Below are positions 19,964 through 28,669 of a DNA stretch of 34,437 bases, one piece after another. The notes under the pieces were generated by a model. The model had not been told where the DNA came from, made no database searches, and saw only the letters and a list, made by a program, of their open reading frames with translations. The stretch is from Acidobacteriota bacterium (GTDB taxonomy: Bacteria > Actinomycetota > Acidimicrobiia > Spongiisociales > UBA11373). The position numbers were made by a program, and so were the translations under genes. The DNA lies in contig JACZWZ010000007.1 in assembly GCA_022571885.1 (NCBI GenBank), positions 4,493 through 38,929 of the forward strand, in the 5' to 3' direction. Position 1 is the first letter of the stretch, and each line of letters opens with the position of its first letter.

Positions 19964-21071
19964 ATGGATCAGGACCCCAGAGCCGCCATCTCGTCCCTCC
20001 GGGCGCGTCTCGATGACGCCAGGAGGTTCCTTTGACGTTCCGGGGAAACGGGAGGCGCTGGAAGGGCTGAGGCAGCAAGTCGCCGCGCCCGATCTGTGGG
20101 ACGACCAGCAGCGGGCCCGGCAGGTGACCCGCACCCTCGCCCGGTATGAGGGAGTGATCGATCTGGTGGATCGGCTGTCCGGGTCGATCGACGACGCCGA
20201 GGTGTTGTTCGACCTGGCGGTCGAAGAGTCTGATGAGTCTGCTGTTGCGGACGTCTTGGTCGAGCTCGCCGCGGTCGAGACCAGGCTTGGCGAGCTCGAG
20301 CGTGAGAGCCTCTTCTTTGGTGAGTACGACGACCGGCCGGCGATCATGAGCATCCATGCCGGCGCGGGTGGGGTCGATGCGGCTGATTGGGCCGAGATCC
20401 TCCTTCGGATGTATCAGCGCTACCTCGAGAGGCGAGGGTTCGACGTCGAGGTGGATGAAGTCCTCCCCGCCGAGGAGGCCGGAATCCGGTCGGCGACGTT
20501 GACCGTGCGCGGCGAGCATGCATACGGGATCCTCGAGAGTGAGCGTGGGGTCCATCGGCTGGTCCGTATCAGTCCGTTCGATTCGGCTTCTCGGCGGCAC
20601 ACGTCATTCGCCGGAGTCGACGTGATCCCTGAGGTCGAGGTGGAAGAGGTGGAGATCAATCCCGACGATTTGCGAATCGACGTCTTCAGGTCATCAGGAG
20701 CCGGGGGTCAGCACGTCAATGTGACCGACTCCGCAGTACGAATCACCCACGAGCCCACCGGCATCGTCGTGGTGTGCCAGGCGGAACGATCACAGCTCCA
20801 GAACCGGAATCGGGCCATGGCTCTGCTGGCGGCCCGTCTAGCTGAAAGAGCCAGGCAGGAGCAACTGGATCAGATCGACCAGATTCGCGGCGAGCAGGGC
20901 GAAGCGGCATGGGGACGTCAGATCAGGTCGTATGTGATGCAGCCCTATCAGATGGTCAAGGATCTCCGCACCGATCTCCAGGTGGGCAACGTCCAGGGCG
21001 TGCTCGATGGCGCTCTCGAGGAGTTCTCCGACGCGTATCTCCAATGGCGGAGGGCACAGACCGTTTCGTGA
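19964..21071 (+). CDS. prfB: Peptide chain release factor 2, expressed by +1 programmed frameshift: join(19964..20032,20034..21071)
   Basis: ORF1 MDQDPRAAISSLRARLDDARRFL-TGA; +1 shift gives DVPGKREALEGLRQQVAAPDLWDD; downstream GGQHVNVTDSAVRITHEPTG is the GGQ motif. Confidence 0.92.
20021..20036 (+). promoter_or_regulatory. RF2 programmed +1 frameshift signal AGGAGG-TTC-CTT-TGA-C
   Basis: SD-like AGGAGG 3 nt before the CTT slippery codon and in-frame TGA C, identical in spacing to the classical prfB site. Confidence 0.92.
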
Positions 21072-21186
21072 TATGCACAGAACTAAACCACCTCGCTAGT
21101 AATCTCAGCCGGGTGTCGTTGGATTCGAGGGGAGTCGCCGAAACCAATGCGCGTCGAACCCCGCCGAGCAATACCCAAGAGGTCCG

Positions 21187-21891
21187 ATGATCCGACTGCA
21201 GGACGTATCCAAGGTCTACGACGGTGCGACCGTCGCGGTCAGCGACGTCTCACTCGAGATACAAAAGGGCGAGTTCGTGTTTCTCGTCGGTCCGTCGGGA
21301 TCGGGCAAGTCGACTCTGATTCGACTGATGCTGCGCCAGGAGCTTCCCACTCAGGGGGAGATCTGGGTGGCCGGCAAGCAGATCACGACGTTGCCATCGT
21401 GGAAGGTGCCATTACTGCGTCGATCTCTGGGGACGGTGTTCCAGGACTTCAAACTCCTCCCCAATAAGACTGTCCACGAGAACGTCGCCTTCGCCCTCGA
21501 GGTGATCGGACGGCCTCGGCATGTGATTCGGAACCAAGTTCCGCAGGTGCTCAAGCTCGTCGGTTTGGCAACGAAGGCAGACCGGCTTCCGACGCAACTC
21601 TCTGGTGGTGAGCAGCAGCGCGTATCGATCGCCCGGGCCTTCGTGAATCGGCCACTCATCATCCTCGCCGACGAGCCGACGGGAAACCTCGATCCGGCGA
21701 CATCGGTTGGGATCATGCGCTTGCTCGATCGAATCAACCGGAGTGGGACGACCGTGGTGATGGCCACCCACGATCACGCCATCGTCGACGCCATGAGGCG
21801 CCGGGTGGTTGCTCTCGAGCGAGGGCGCGTCGTGCGTGATCAGTCCCGCGGAGCCTACGAGACACCCGGCCAGAATCCCGTCGAGGTCTGA
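21187..21891 (+). CDS. ftsE: Cell division ATP-binding protein FtsE
   Basis: [83 protein letters not shown]. Confidence 0.95.
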   Translation: MIRLQDVSKVYDGATVAVSDVSLEIQKGEFVFLVGPSGSGKSTLIRLMLRQELPTQGEIWVAGKQITTLPSWKVPLLRRSLGTVFQDFKLLPNKTVHENVAFALEVIGRPRHVIRNQVPQVLKLVGLATKADRLPTQLSGGEQQRVSIARAFVNRPLIILADEPTGNLDPATSVGIMRLLDRINRSGTTVVMATHDHAIVDAMRRRVVALERGRVVRDQSRGAYETPGQNPVEV

Positions 21892-21893
21892 TC

Positions 21894-22775
21894 ATGAGAC
21901 TGCAATATCTGTTCAGCCAGGCGATCTCCAATCTCAGACGCAACGTCCTCGTCGTTTTTTCCGCAGTTGTGGCAGTTCTGGTGATGCTGACGCTCGTGTT
22001 CGGAACCATCGTCTTGCGTTGGTCTATCGATCAGGACATAGGCAGGTGGGACGACAACGTCCGAGTCATCGCGTTCCTGAGTGACGATCTCACGCTCGAA
22101 GACATCGACACTCTCCAGCAAGACATCCAGGGGTGGGAGCAGGTCGATGGGATCGAGTACTTCTCGAAGGCCGAGGCTCTCGAGGAGTTTCGCGAGCTGT
22201 TCGCCGACCAGCAGTCGCTGATCGACGTGGTCGAAGAAGACCCATCGATCCTCCCGGCCTCGTTGCGCATCAGACCTGTTGCGGCCGCCGATTACTCCAC
22301 GATCACCGACCGATTGGTGGTGATTCCGGGCATTCGCGAGGTATCGGCTGCCGACGAGGCGATTGACGCACTCGTCGCTCGGTCGAACCGTCTCCGCACC
22401 TTCTCGGTGTGGATCGTTGTTGTCCTCGGCGCCTCTGCAGTGGTACTCATTGCCAACACGATTCGTATCGCCATATTTGCCCGGCGGGACGAGATCGGCA
22501 TCATGAAGCTGGTGGGTGCCGGCAACTGGTTCGTTCGCATCCCGTTCTTCCTCGAAGGGATAGTGGAAGGTCTGGTGGGCGCGGCGCTTGCCGTTGCTCT
22601 GGTTTGGGCGGTGAGCGGATCGATCGCCGAGTTGTTCTCGACTTCGACGGATTCCGGTGCGCTCACGGTCCCGATTGATTTCCTGATCCGCAACGGTCTA
22701 CTCATCGTCGGGTTCGGCGGAGCGACCGGACTCATGGGAAGCGCCTTCGGTATGTGGGGATTCCTGCGGGACTGA
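21894..22775 (+). CDS. ftsX: Cell division protein FtsX
   Basis: MRLQYLFSQAISNLRRN N-terminus, four TM helices, RRDEIGIMKLVGAGNWFVRIPFFLEGIVEGLVGA. Confidence 0.95.
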   Translation: MRLQYLFSQAISNLRRNVLVVFSAVVAVLVMLTLVFGTIVLRWSIDQDIGRWDDNVRVIAFLSDDLTLEDIDTLQQDIQGWEQVDGIEYFSKAEALEEFRELFADQQSLIDVVEEDPSILPASLRIRPVAAADYSTITDRLVVIPGIREVSAADEAIDALVARSNRLRTFSVWIVVVLGASAVVLIANTIRIAIFARRDEIGIMKLVGAGNWFVRIPFFLEGIVEGLVGAALAVALVWAVSGSIAELFSTSTDSGALTVPIDFLIRNGLLIVGFGGATGLMGSAFGMWGFLRD

Positions 22776-23956
22776 TGAGGCGTTCACTGGTGCCGGCTCT
22801 TGCCGTCGCCGTATCTCTCCTCGTTGCGGCTCCGGCCGCGGCAGACCTCGGGTCCGACCTCAGCGAGATACAGAACCAGATCGAGGCTCTCGAAAGTTCG
22901 ATCGCCGCGGCCGAAGGCGCCCGAACCGATTTTGTCACGACCCTGCTCGAAACCGCCAAGCGACTCGAGGCTGTGGTACGAGAGCTCCTCGCCGCCGAGC
23001 AGAGGTTGGCAGACACCGAGTCCTCGATTGTCGCCACGGAAGCGTTGCTGATCGACTTGGTCGACCGGATGGACGTCCGGCAAGGGTTGATCCTTCAGTT
23101 GCGAGCAGATGTCGGACGGGAGCGCCAGGCGGCAGTTGCTCGTGCCGTGACCGTGTACATGGCGGCTCATGCCGATGCATCGGTTCGTTTCGCCGGAGGG
23201 AATGATCCCGATTCGGGAGTCGGCATCGTCTACGCGAACCGGGTGCAGGCAGTCGCCGATCAGGTCATCACGGAATACGAACTCCATCGTTTTCGAGAGG
23301 AGCAGGAGGTCGGGCGGCTCGAAGCCGAAGAGAAAGAAGCAGAAGTCCAGCGCGAGGCGCTAGGCATTCAGCAAGCAGAGGGCGAGGCAATCGCCGCTGA
23401 GGTCGCAGCACGTGCCGCCGAGGTCGAGACGCAGCTCGCCGAACAGAGGGCGTTGCTGGCTCAGATGGAACGCGAGATCGCTCACTTCGAGGGTGAGATC
23501 GCCGACCTGGCCAGGGAAGAGGATCTGGTCCGGGCCCTCATCGCTCAAGAACAGAGCGGCGAAGGCGAGGCGCCGGGCGTTCTGCTGCGGCCGGTTCCGG
23601 GTGGAGTTTCTAGTGGGTTCGGCTGGCGCATCCATCCGATTTACGGCGATTCTCGCCTGCACACCGGCTGGGACATCGATGCATCGTGCGGCGAGCCGAT
23701 CGTTGCCGGTGCCGCAGGGCGAGTCTTCTTCGCGGGTTGGAAGGGCGGCTATGGGAACGCGGTGATGATCGATCATGGAGGGGGTCTCTCCACTCTCTAC
23801 GCTCATCAGTCGGCGACGGGCGTCGTCTACGACCAGCAGGTCGTAACCGGCCAGGTGATCGGCTGGATCGGATCCACCGGTAGTTCGACGGCGTGCCACC
23901 TACATTGGGAGGTGCGGGTGAACGGGATCCCAACGGACCCGTCCCTGTGGGTGTGA
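22775..23956 (+). CDS. M23 family peptidoglycan hydrolase (EnvC-like, FtsEX partner)
   Basis: TGATG overlap with ftsX; signal peptide, long coiled coil, C-terminal SGFGWRIHPIYGDSRLHTGWDID..HLHWEVRVNG LytM motifs. Confidence 0.92.
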   Translation: MRRSLVPALAVAVSLLVAAPAAADLGSDLSEIQNQIEALESSIAAAEGARTDFVTTLLETAKRLEAVVRELLAAEQRLADTESSIVATEALLIDLVDRMDVRQGLILQLRADVGRERQAAVARAVTVYMAAHADASVRFAGGNDPDSGVGIVYANRVQAVADQVITEYELHRFREEQEVGRLEAEEKEAEVQREALGIQQAEGEAIAAEVAARAAEVETQLAEQRALLAQMEREIAHFEGEIADLAREEDLVRALIAQEQSGEGEAPGVLLRPVPGGVSSGFGWRIHPIYGDSRLHTGWDIDASCGEPIVAGAAGRVFFAGWKGGYGNAVMIDHGGGLSTLYAHQSATGVVYDQQVVTGQVIGWIGSTGSSTACHLHWEVRVNGIPTDPSLWV

Positions 23957-24414
23957 TGGGTACCAAGAAAATCGCCACCAACCGCCGAGCTCGGTTCAAC
24001 TATGAGATCAGCGAAACGTATGAAGCCGGCATAGTGCTACTCGGATCCGAAGTAAAGAGCCTTCGCGCCGGCCACGCCGACCTCAAGGACTCCTACGCCG
24101 CGGTCCACGGCGGCGAGATGTGGCTGGTGGGGCTCCGCATATCTCCGTATGAGTATGCCCGCGATGGAGGGCACGATCCTGAGAGAGAGCGCAAGCTCCT
24201 TCTCCACAAGCGTGAAATCGAGAAGATCGGAGCCAAGATCGCCGAGAAGGGTCTCTCGCTCCTCCCGTTGAACCTCTACTTCAAGGACGGCAAAGTCAAG
24301 GTCGAACTCGGGCTGGGCAAGGGCAAGGTCCAGCGCGACAAGCGTGAAACCCTCCGGCGCCGCCAGGCGGATAGGGAGATGGAGCGTGCGATGAGGCACA
24401 GGAGTCTTGAATGA
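23956..24414 (+). CDS. smpB: SsrA-binding protein SmpB
   Basis: KKIATNRRARFNYEISETYEAGIVLLGSEVKSLRAG..KLLLHKREIEKIGAKIAEKGLSLLPLNLYFKDGKVKVELGLGKGKVQRDKRETLRRRQADREM. Confidence 0.97.
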   Translation: MGTKKIATNRRARFNYEISETYEAGIVLLGSEVKSLRAGHADLKDSYAAVHGGEMWLVGLRISPYEYARDGGHDPERERKLLLHKREIEKIGAKIAEKGLSLLPLNLYFKDGKVKVELGLGKGKVQRDKRETLRRRQADREMERAMRHRSLE

Positions 24415-24807
24415 GGGGGCGGGTAGCGTGTCGCTCCATCTCGGTCGTCTGGGTAGGGACCCGGGCGACACTGCGATGAGGCTCAGCCGAAGAGCCTTGG
24501 GAGTTGCGATGGAGCGTGCGATGAGGCACAGGAGTCTTGAATGAGGGGGCGGGTAGCGTGTCGCTCCATCTCGGTCGTCTGGGTAGGGACCCGGGCGACA
24601 TGCGATGAGGCTCAGCCGAAGAGCCTTGGGAGTTGCGATGGAGCGTGCGATGAGGCACAGGAGTCTTGAATGAGGGGGCGGGTAGCGTGTCGCTCCATCT
24701 CGGTCGTCTGGGTAGGGACCCCGGGCGACATGCGATGAGGCTCAGCCGAAGAGCCTTGGGAGTTGCGATGGAGCGTGCGATGAGGCACAGGAGTCTTGAA
24801 TGAGGGC
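24379..24807 (+). repeat. ~130-bp tandem array, three full units plus a ~40-bp partial unit
   Basis: ATGGAGCGTGCGATGAGGCACAGGAGTCTTGAATGAGGG begins at 24379, 24509, 24638, 24768 (periods 130, 129, 130); copies differ by single-base indels; the first unit includes the last codons of smpB. Confidence 0.95.
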
Positions 24808-25240
24808 CCACCGCCTGATCCCGCTGCTTCTTGTGTTCGGTCTGGTAGTGGTGGCATGTGGGCAGGATCCCGACACTCAGACCGACGGCACCACTTCCTC
24901 GCTCGAGCCGGTCTCAGGACCGTTCACGGTGCCGGAGGCGCGCGCTTTCGCTGATGGACGGATGAGCGTGACTGGGAGCATTCTGCGTGTTGGCATCGGG
25001 CCTGAGTGCGATCCCGATGGGACCTGCCCGGCTGTGATCTTCGAGATGCACCTTTGTGGGGCCATGACCCGCTCGGTTCCACCGCAGTGCGTCGGCGAGT
25101 TCTTCTACCTGCGCGGCATCGATCCGGACATCATCGAGTTTCAGGAAGCACCCGACGGGACCGGCTGGAGCGCTCCGATTCTCATTACAGGCCGCAAGCA
25201 AGGTGAGGCGTTCATCGGCGAGAGCGTCGAAGGAGGTTGA
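24800..25240 (+). CDS. Putative lipoprotein
   Basis: MRAHRLIPLLLVFGLVVVACGQD lipobox; start codon lies inside the last partial repeat unit. Confidence 0.75.
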   Translation: MRAHRLIPLLLVFGLVVVACGQDPDTQTDGTTSSLEPVSGPFTVPEARAFADGRMSVTGSILRVGIGPECDPDGTCPAVIFEMHLCGAMTRSVPPQCVGEFFYLRGIDPDIIEFQEAPDGTGWSAPILITGRKQGEAFIGESVEGG

Positions 25241-25292
25241 GCCTCCAGGAATCCCCCTTGAGCACCGATGGTTGTATCTTGTGATTGCCCAT

Positions 25293-25642
25293 GGGGGTGA
25301 CATGGTTTCGACTTTGAGGGTTGAAGCGTCGGAAGCGAGCCGAGGTCCCCGGAGTCCTCGTTAAAGAGCCGGGAAACAATACAAGTGCCGAAGACAACTT
25401 CGCACTGGCTGCTTAACAATGCAGCTCGTCCGTCTGGAGGGTTCCCCTCTCACCAGGTCCGGGCGTCGCAATAGGGGACGCTCCCGCCGGGATTGCCGGG
25501 ACCGGCGGGTCAAGACCACTCCGGCTAGGGCGCAGGACCACCCGCCGATAGGGCCCTGCGTTCCGAAGCTCGCTATCGGCTGCGCTCGGAGATGCCGACG
25601 CTGATGCCTCAGAGGACCGGGGTTCGACTCCCCGCACCTCCA
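25293..25642 (+). ncRNA. ssrA: tmRNA
   Basis: 5' GGGGGTGACATGGTTTCGAC, tag reading frame GCC GAA GAC AAC TTC GCA CTG GCT GCT TAA, 3' CCGGGGTTCGACTCCCCGCACCTCCA; acceptor ends pair GGGGGTG/CACCTCC. Confidence 0.95.
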
Positions 25643-25645
25643 CTC

Positions 25646-25673
25646 GATTCGGCCCGCATATGCGGGCCGAATC
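25646..25673 (+). terminator. Perfect 28-bp palindrome downstream of ssrA, candidate terminator hairpin
   Basis: GATTCGGCCCGCATATGCGGGCCGAATC begins 4 nt after the tmRNA end; no downstream T-tract. Confidence 0.6.
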
Positions 25674-25680
25674 TCGTGGT

Positions 25681-25882
25681 GTTGTATTCCCGGGCCGACT
25701 TCGCCCTCCGCTTCGCTTCGGGTGAACAGGCGCTGGTCGGCCCTCCTCCGCATAGTGGGGCCCCTGCCCCACTGCGGCCGTGTTGTATTCCCGGGCCGAC
25801 TTCGCCCTCCGCTTCGCTTCGGGTGAACAGGCGCTGGTCGGCCCTCCTCCGCATAGTGGGGCCTCTGCCCCACTATGGCCGT
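25681..25882 (+). repeat. Dispersed repeat family B, two tandem 101-bp copies
   Basis: GTTGTATTCCCGGGCCGAC at 25681 and 25782; nearly identical copies, each containing hairpin GTGGGG-N6-CCCCAC. Confidence 0.92.
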
Positions 25883-26026
25883 GTTCCTGAGGAACCCTCT
25901 TTTCAAGCGGGCCTCTCAGCTTCAGTCCCAGATGTGGGGGGTCGTCACCTGCGGGACGCGGCGACCCGGTCGGTGCGATCGTGCCGTCGAGTCCCCAGTC
26001 TCCAGCCAGAACGAGGGAGGCTCTTT

Positions 26027-26056
26027 GGTGACTGGTGACTGGTGACTGGTGACTGG
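26027..26056 (-). repeat. Heptamer tandem repeat (CCAGTCA on the minus strand) x4, abutting the ABC permease stop
   Basis: GGTGACT at 26027, 26034, 26041, 26048, followed by GGT and the stop codon at 26057. Confidence 0.88.
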
Positions 26057-26869
26057 TTACGCCAGCAACAGCTTGTCGAGGCGGCGGGAAGTGACGGCGA
26101 CTCCGATCGCGCCCATGGCTAACAGGAATGCGATGTGGCCCACGAGGCTGAAGTCGAACACGCCCAGTGTCAGCGCTCGGATCAACTCGACTCCGTGGTA
26201 GAGCGGAGAGAACTTGGTGAGGATCTTGAAGACGTCCGGGTACACATCGAGCGGGTAGAAGGTGCCGGAGAACAAGAAGAGGGGCAATGTCACCATGTTT
26301 ACCAAGTCGAAGTCCTGCCACGACTTCATAAATGTGGTGGCCGCCATCCCCACCGCGGCGAAGGCGAACCCGATCAGAACTGCTGCCGGTATTGCCATCA
26401 CGGCCCACGGCGAGTGGGCGTACCCGGCAACGGTGATCACGACCAGAAAGGCGGTCGCATAGAGCGCCCCGCGACCCAGTGACCAGGTGATCTCACCGAT
26501 GGCGATGTGGCGGGGGAGCATCGGTGTGGAGAGGATGGCGTCGTAGACCTTGCCGTAGCGGAGCTTGAAGAAGATGTTGAACGTCGATTCGAAAATCGCA
26601 CCGTTCATGGCAGACGCCCCGAGCAACGCCGGCGCCACGAACGCCGCATAGGCGACCGGCTCACCGCCGGGGCCGGTGACATCGCCGATCAGTTCGCCGA
26701 GGCCGATGCCGATCGAGAAGAGGTAGAAGATCGGCTCGAAGAACCCAGAGAACACGATCAGCCAGACGCGCCGGTAGACCAGGAAGTTGCGCTCGAGCAT
26801 CTTGGTGGCTCCGCCTCCGAGCATCGGAGGCGGGATCACCCGAGCCATCAGAGTCGCCGAGTCGCTCAT
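26057..26869 (-). CDS. ABC-2 type transporter permease
   Basis: Six TM helices; YGKVYDAILSTPMLPRHIAIGE, LFLFSGTFYPLDVYPDVFKIL typical of ABC-2 (DrrB/NodJ-like) permeases. Confidence 0.88.
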   Translation of the reverse strand: MSDSATLMARVIPPPMLGGGATKMLERNFLVYRRVWLIVFSGFFEPIFYLFSIGIGLGELIGDVTGPGGEPVAYAAFVAPALLGASAMNGAIFESTFNIFFKLRYGKVYDAILSTPMLPRHIAIGEITWSLGRGALYATAFLVVITVAGYAHSPWAVMAIPAAVLIGFAFAAVGMAATTFMKSWQDFDLVNMVTLPLFLFSGTFYPLDVYPDVFKILTKFSPLYHGVELIRALTLGVFDFSLVGHIAFLLAMGAIGVAVTSRRLDKLLLA

Positions 26870-27645
26870 GTGATCAAGCGCCTACCCATGAGGCGGATGG
26901 CGAGGAGGGTGCCGAGGATCAGCATGGCGAGCAGGTAAGTGATGCTGTACATCGGGTGAACCGCGAAGTCGGTCCCCAGAGCCAGGCCGCGGCACAGGGA
27001 GACTCCGTGGAACAGAGGCGTGGCGTATGCAGCCGGTTGGATCCAACCCGGGAGTTGGGAGAGCGGGAAGAACGTCCCCGAGAACAGAAACAGCGGCATG
27101 ATCGCAAAGCGGAACAGCGCCGCTAGGCCCTGTTCGTCCTTGAGGCGGGCGGTGTACGCGGTGATGATTGCGGCGAAGCCGAGCCCGGTGAGAAGGGCCG
27201 GGGGGATCGCCAGGGCACCCTGGGCGATTGTGGTTGCACCGAACGCCGTCATCACTCCCGAATACACGACCGTCACGAACAGGAGCCTGATCCCGACCCA
27301 GGAGAGGTGCCCCACCACCAGTTCCGGCACTCCGACCGGGGTGGCCAGGATGGCATCGTAGGTCTTGCGCCATTTGATGCCGGCCATCACCGGCCAGGAG
27401 GCGTCGCCGGCCCCCGTCATCATGGCCGTCGCCGCCAGTAGCCCGGGTGCCAGAAAGGTGAGGTAAGGGATGGCGAGCGTGGTGCTGCCGGTGCCGTCGT
27501 CCACCAGTTGCCCGAGCCCGACTCCCATTGCCAGCAGGTACAGGATCGGATTGAAGAAGGTGCTGATGACGCTGCCGCGCCAGGTTCTGCGGTACACCCT
27601 GGCCGAGGCCTCGACGACCCGACCGGAAAGGGCGAGCATCGTCAT
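26866..27645 (-). CDS. ABC-2 type transporter permease (second subunit)
   Basis: Start set at ATG 27645, giving a 4-nt overlap with the ATPase; KWRKTYDAILATPVGVPELVVGH, LFLFSGTFFPLSQLPGWIQ. Confidence 0.88.
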   Translation of the reverse strand: MTMLALSGRVVEASARVYRRTWRGSVISTFFNPILYLLAMGVGLGQLVDDGTGSTTLAIPYLTFLAPGLLAATAMMTGAGDASWPVMAGIKWRKTYDAILATPVGVPELVVGHLSWVGIRLLFVTVVYSGVMTAFGATTIAQGALAIPPALLTGLGFAAIITAYTARLKDEQGLAALFRFAIMPLFLFSGTFFPLSQLPGWIQPAAYATPLFHGVSLCRGLALGTDFAVHPMYSITYLLAMLILGTLLAIRLMGRRLIT

Positions 27646-28568
27646 TCGACCAGTGTCCTCCCGGTGAGACGCAGGAACACGTCTTCGAGGGTGGAGCGGC
27701 GACTCACGGTCGACTCGGGCACGATTCCCTGGGCGGCAACGGCGTCGGCGGTGGCGTCGGCGTCGTCGGTATACAGCAGCACCCGGTCGGGCAGTATCTC
27801 CACTCTGGGAGCAAGGCCTTCCAGGCGGCCGGCGTACTCCTCCTGGGTGCCCACCGCGAACCGCATCTCGAGTACCTCGCGTCGCGAGTGCTGTTCGATC
27901 AAATCCCGCGGTGAGCCTTCGGTGACTATCCGCCCCTTGTCCATGATCACCAGGCGGTCGCACAGCTGCTCGGCCTCGTCCATGTAGTGGGTTGTGATGA
28001 TCAGCGTCACGCCTTCTTGCTTGAGCCGGTACAGGCGATCCCACAGAAGATGGCGCGCCTGCGGGTCGAGCCCGGTGGTGGGCTCATCGAGCAGTAGCAG
28101 TTTGGGGGTGTTGATCAACCCCCGGGCGATGGTCAGCCGGCGTTTCATCCCGCCGGAAAGGGGCTCGACCCGGCTGTGGCGCCGCTCGTCGAGCTGGGTG
28201 AATGTGAGAAGTTCGTCGATCCGTTCGTTGATGACCTTCCTGCTCATCCCGAAATAGCGGCCGTAGATGAGCAGGTTCTCGTACACGGTGAGCTCCAGGT
28301 CGAGGTTGTCCTCCTGCGGGATGACGCCGAGCTGGGCCCTTATTTCCTGGCCGTGTTCGTTCGGATCCTTGCCCAGCACCCGCAGATCCCCGTCGGTGCG
28401 CGGCGACACAGAGCCGATCATCTTCATCGTCGACGACTTGCCGGCACCGTTTGGTCCGAGAAAGCCGAACGCCTCGCCGGCCCGCACCTCGAAATCGATG
28501 CCATCGACCGCGACCAGCTCACCGAACTCCTTGCGGAGGTTGCGTGCGTCTACCAGGGCGTCCGTCAT
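27642..28568 (-). CDS. ABC transporter ATP-binding protein (DrrA/NodI-like)
   Basis: GFLGPNGAGKSSTMKMI, PLSGGMKRRLTIARGLINTPKLLLLDEPTTGLDPQARH. Confidence 0.93.
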   Translation of the reverse strand: MTDALVDARNLRKEFGELVAVDGIDFEVRAGEAFGFLGPNGAGKSSTMKMIGSVSPRTDGDLRVLGKDPNEHGQEIRAQLGVIPQEDNLDLELTVYENLLIYGRYFGMSRKVINERIDELLTFTQLDERRHSRVEPLSGGMKRRLTIARGLINTPKLLLLDEPTTGLDPQARHLLWDRLYRLKQEGVTLIITTHYMDEAEQLCDRLVIMDKGRIVTEGSPRDLIEQHSRREVLEMRFAVGTQEEYAGRLEGLAPRVEILPDRVLLYTDDADATADAVAAQGIVPESTVSRRSTLEDVFLRLTGRTLVE

Positions 28569-28669
28569 GAGGCGGACACGCTAGTGCTGCTACCGACGAT
28601 GTCGGCAGGTGGGAGGATGCTCCTGAGGACCTCGTTGGCTGTCGTCGAAAGGCCGGGCGCCGCGCCGCC

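Noticed and set aside
19902-20033. In-frame N-terminal extension of the prfB ORF from 19902
   Set aside because: Starts at a TTG inside the heptamer repeat; the frameshift ORF1 from 19964 gives the expected RF2 N-terminus.
24379-24807. CRISPR array
   Set aside because: Contiguous direct repeats with no unique spacers and no cas genes.
24296-24811. Minus-strand ORF with repeated peptide MSPGSLPRRPRWSDTLPAPSFKTPVPHRTLH
   Set aside because: By-product of the 130-bp tandem array opposite smpB; the frame survives only because of the repeat, with no independent coding evidence.
25419-26038. ORFs across ssrA and the 101-bp repeats
   Set aside because: They overlap the tmRNA and repeats and have low-complexity Arg/Pro-rich translations.
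26866-28044. 392-aa version of the second ABC permease
   Set aside because: N-terminal 133 residues are antisense-frame translation of the ATPase gene; ATG 27645 gives an ATGA overlap and a normal permease N-terminus.
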